Source of the DNA: UBA6770 sp965661115
GTDB lineage: Bacteria > Bacteroidota > Bacteroidia > Flavobacteriales_G > Salibacteraceae
Length of the DNA: 14,337 nt
Direction of reading: 5' to 3'
NCBI GenBank assembly: GCA_965661115.1
Contig: CBFICO010000061.1
Span: forward strand, 1-14,337
The number at the start of each line of letters is the position of its first letter. Within the stretch, counting starts at the first letter, position 1. Of this stretch, positions 14,176 to 14,337 are shown piece after piece. The position numbers were made by a program, and so were the translations under genes. Below the pieces are notes generated by a model, which was given only the letters and a program-made list of their open reading frames with translations, had not been told where the DNA came from and did no database searches.

Positions 14176-14337
14176 AACTCATTTTATAGATTTAATGGAG
14201 ATTTTAAGGAATTGCAACAAAAGATTAGTTAGTTAGATAATTGCTTGTAAACAGTTTAGAATCAAATTAAAATCAAGCTTTTGAATTGATTTTAGGAAAA
14301 CCTACCTTAGCGTGCTCATTTCAGATTTACACTCCAT

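Overview
The window looks like a chromosomal piece of a marine-type Bacteroidota bacterium, probably Flavobacteriales. The reasons are low GC, near absence of Shine-Dalgarno sequences, a TAnnTTTG-type promoter (TATCTTTG just before the lipoprotein gene), a carboxypeptidase-regulatory-domain/TonB-type outer membrane receptor, a beta-barrel C-terminus, and DUF3050 and DUF1801 genes. No rRNA, tRNA, transposase, integrase or CRISPR array is visible.

Layout. (1) Positions 1-611, plus strand: the 3' part of an outer-membrane beta-barrel gene that enters from the left edge. (2) Positions 608-4257, minus strand: a very tight five-gene run, read right to left. It encodes a lipoprotein with a CxxCH haem motif, D-aminoacyl-tRNA deacylase, an MBOAT O-acyltransferase, an SGNH-like membrane-anchored partner, and a MazG-type nucleotide pyrophosphohydrolase. 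Spacings are 1, -1, 0 and -4 nt. The MBOAT/SGNH pair suggests O-acylation of an envelope or exported glycan. (3) Positions 4374-8832, plus strand: a soluble NAD-linked formate dehydrogenase made of a NuoE-NuoF fusion diaphorase and a large NuoG-like/molybdopterin alpha subunit. The alpha gene is cut by one in-frame TAG at 7489-7491, and the frame is otherwise open to 8832. (4) Positions 8842-9378: an unrecognised membrane-anchored protein whose first codons overlap a GC-rich REP-like hairpin. An inverted relative of that hairpin lies just beyond its stop codon. (5) Positions 9379-9553: a convergent gap full of short perfect hairpins. (6) Positions 9554-14151, minus strand: a secreted acetolactate-decarboxylase-like protein, a DUF1801 protein, a DUF3050 protein framed by copies of a 9-bp word and palindromic elements, and a 790-residue TonB-receptor-like protein.

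How the genes work together. The formate dehydrogenase genes would oxidise formate and reduce NAD+ through a chain of Fe-S centres, FMN and a molybdopterin cofactor with a Cys (not Sec) active site. As read here the enzyme is broken unless the TAG is read through, is reassigned, or is a sequence error. The most unusual non-coding structure is the DUF3050 'cassette'. The 9-bp word GTTATATGC/GCATATAAC occurs three times around the gene, with a 138-bp imperfect palindrome on its 3' side and a 12-bp-stem hairpin on its 5' side. This resembles an integron-like or MITE-associated cassette, but no recombinase is in view.
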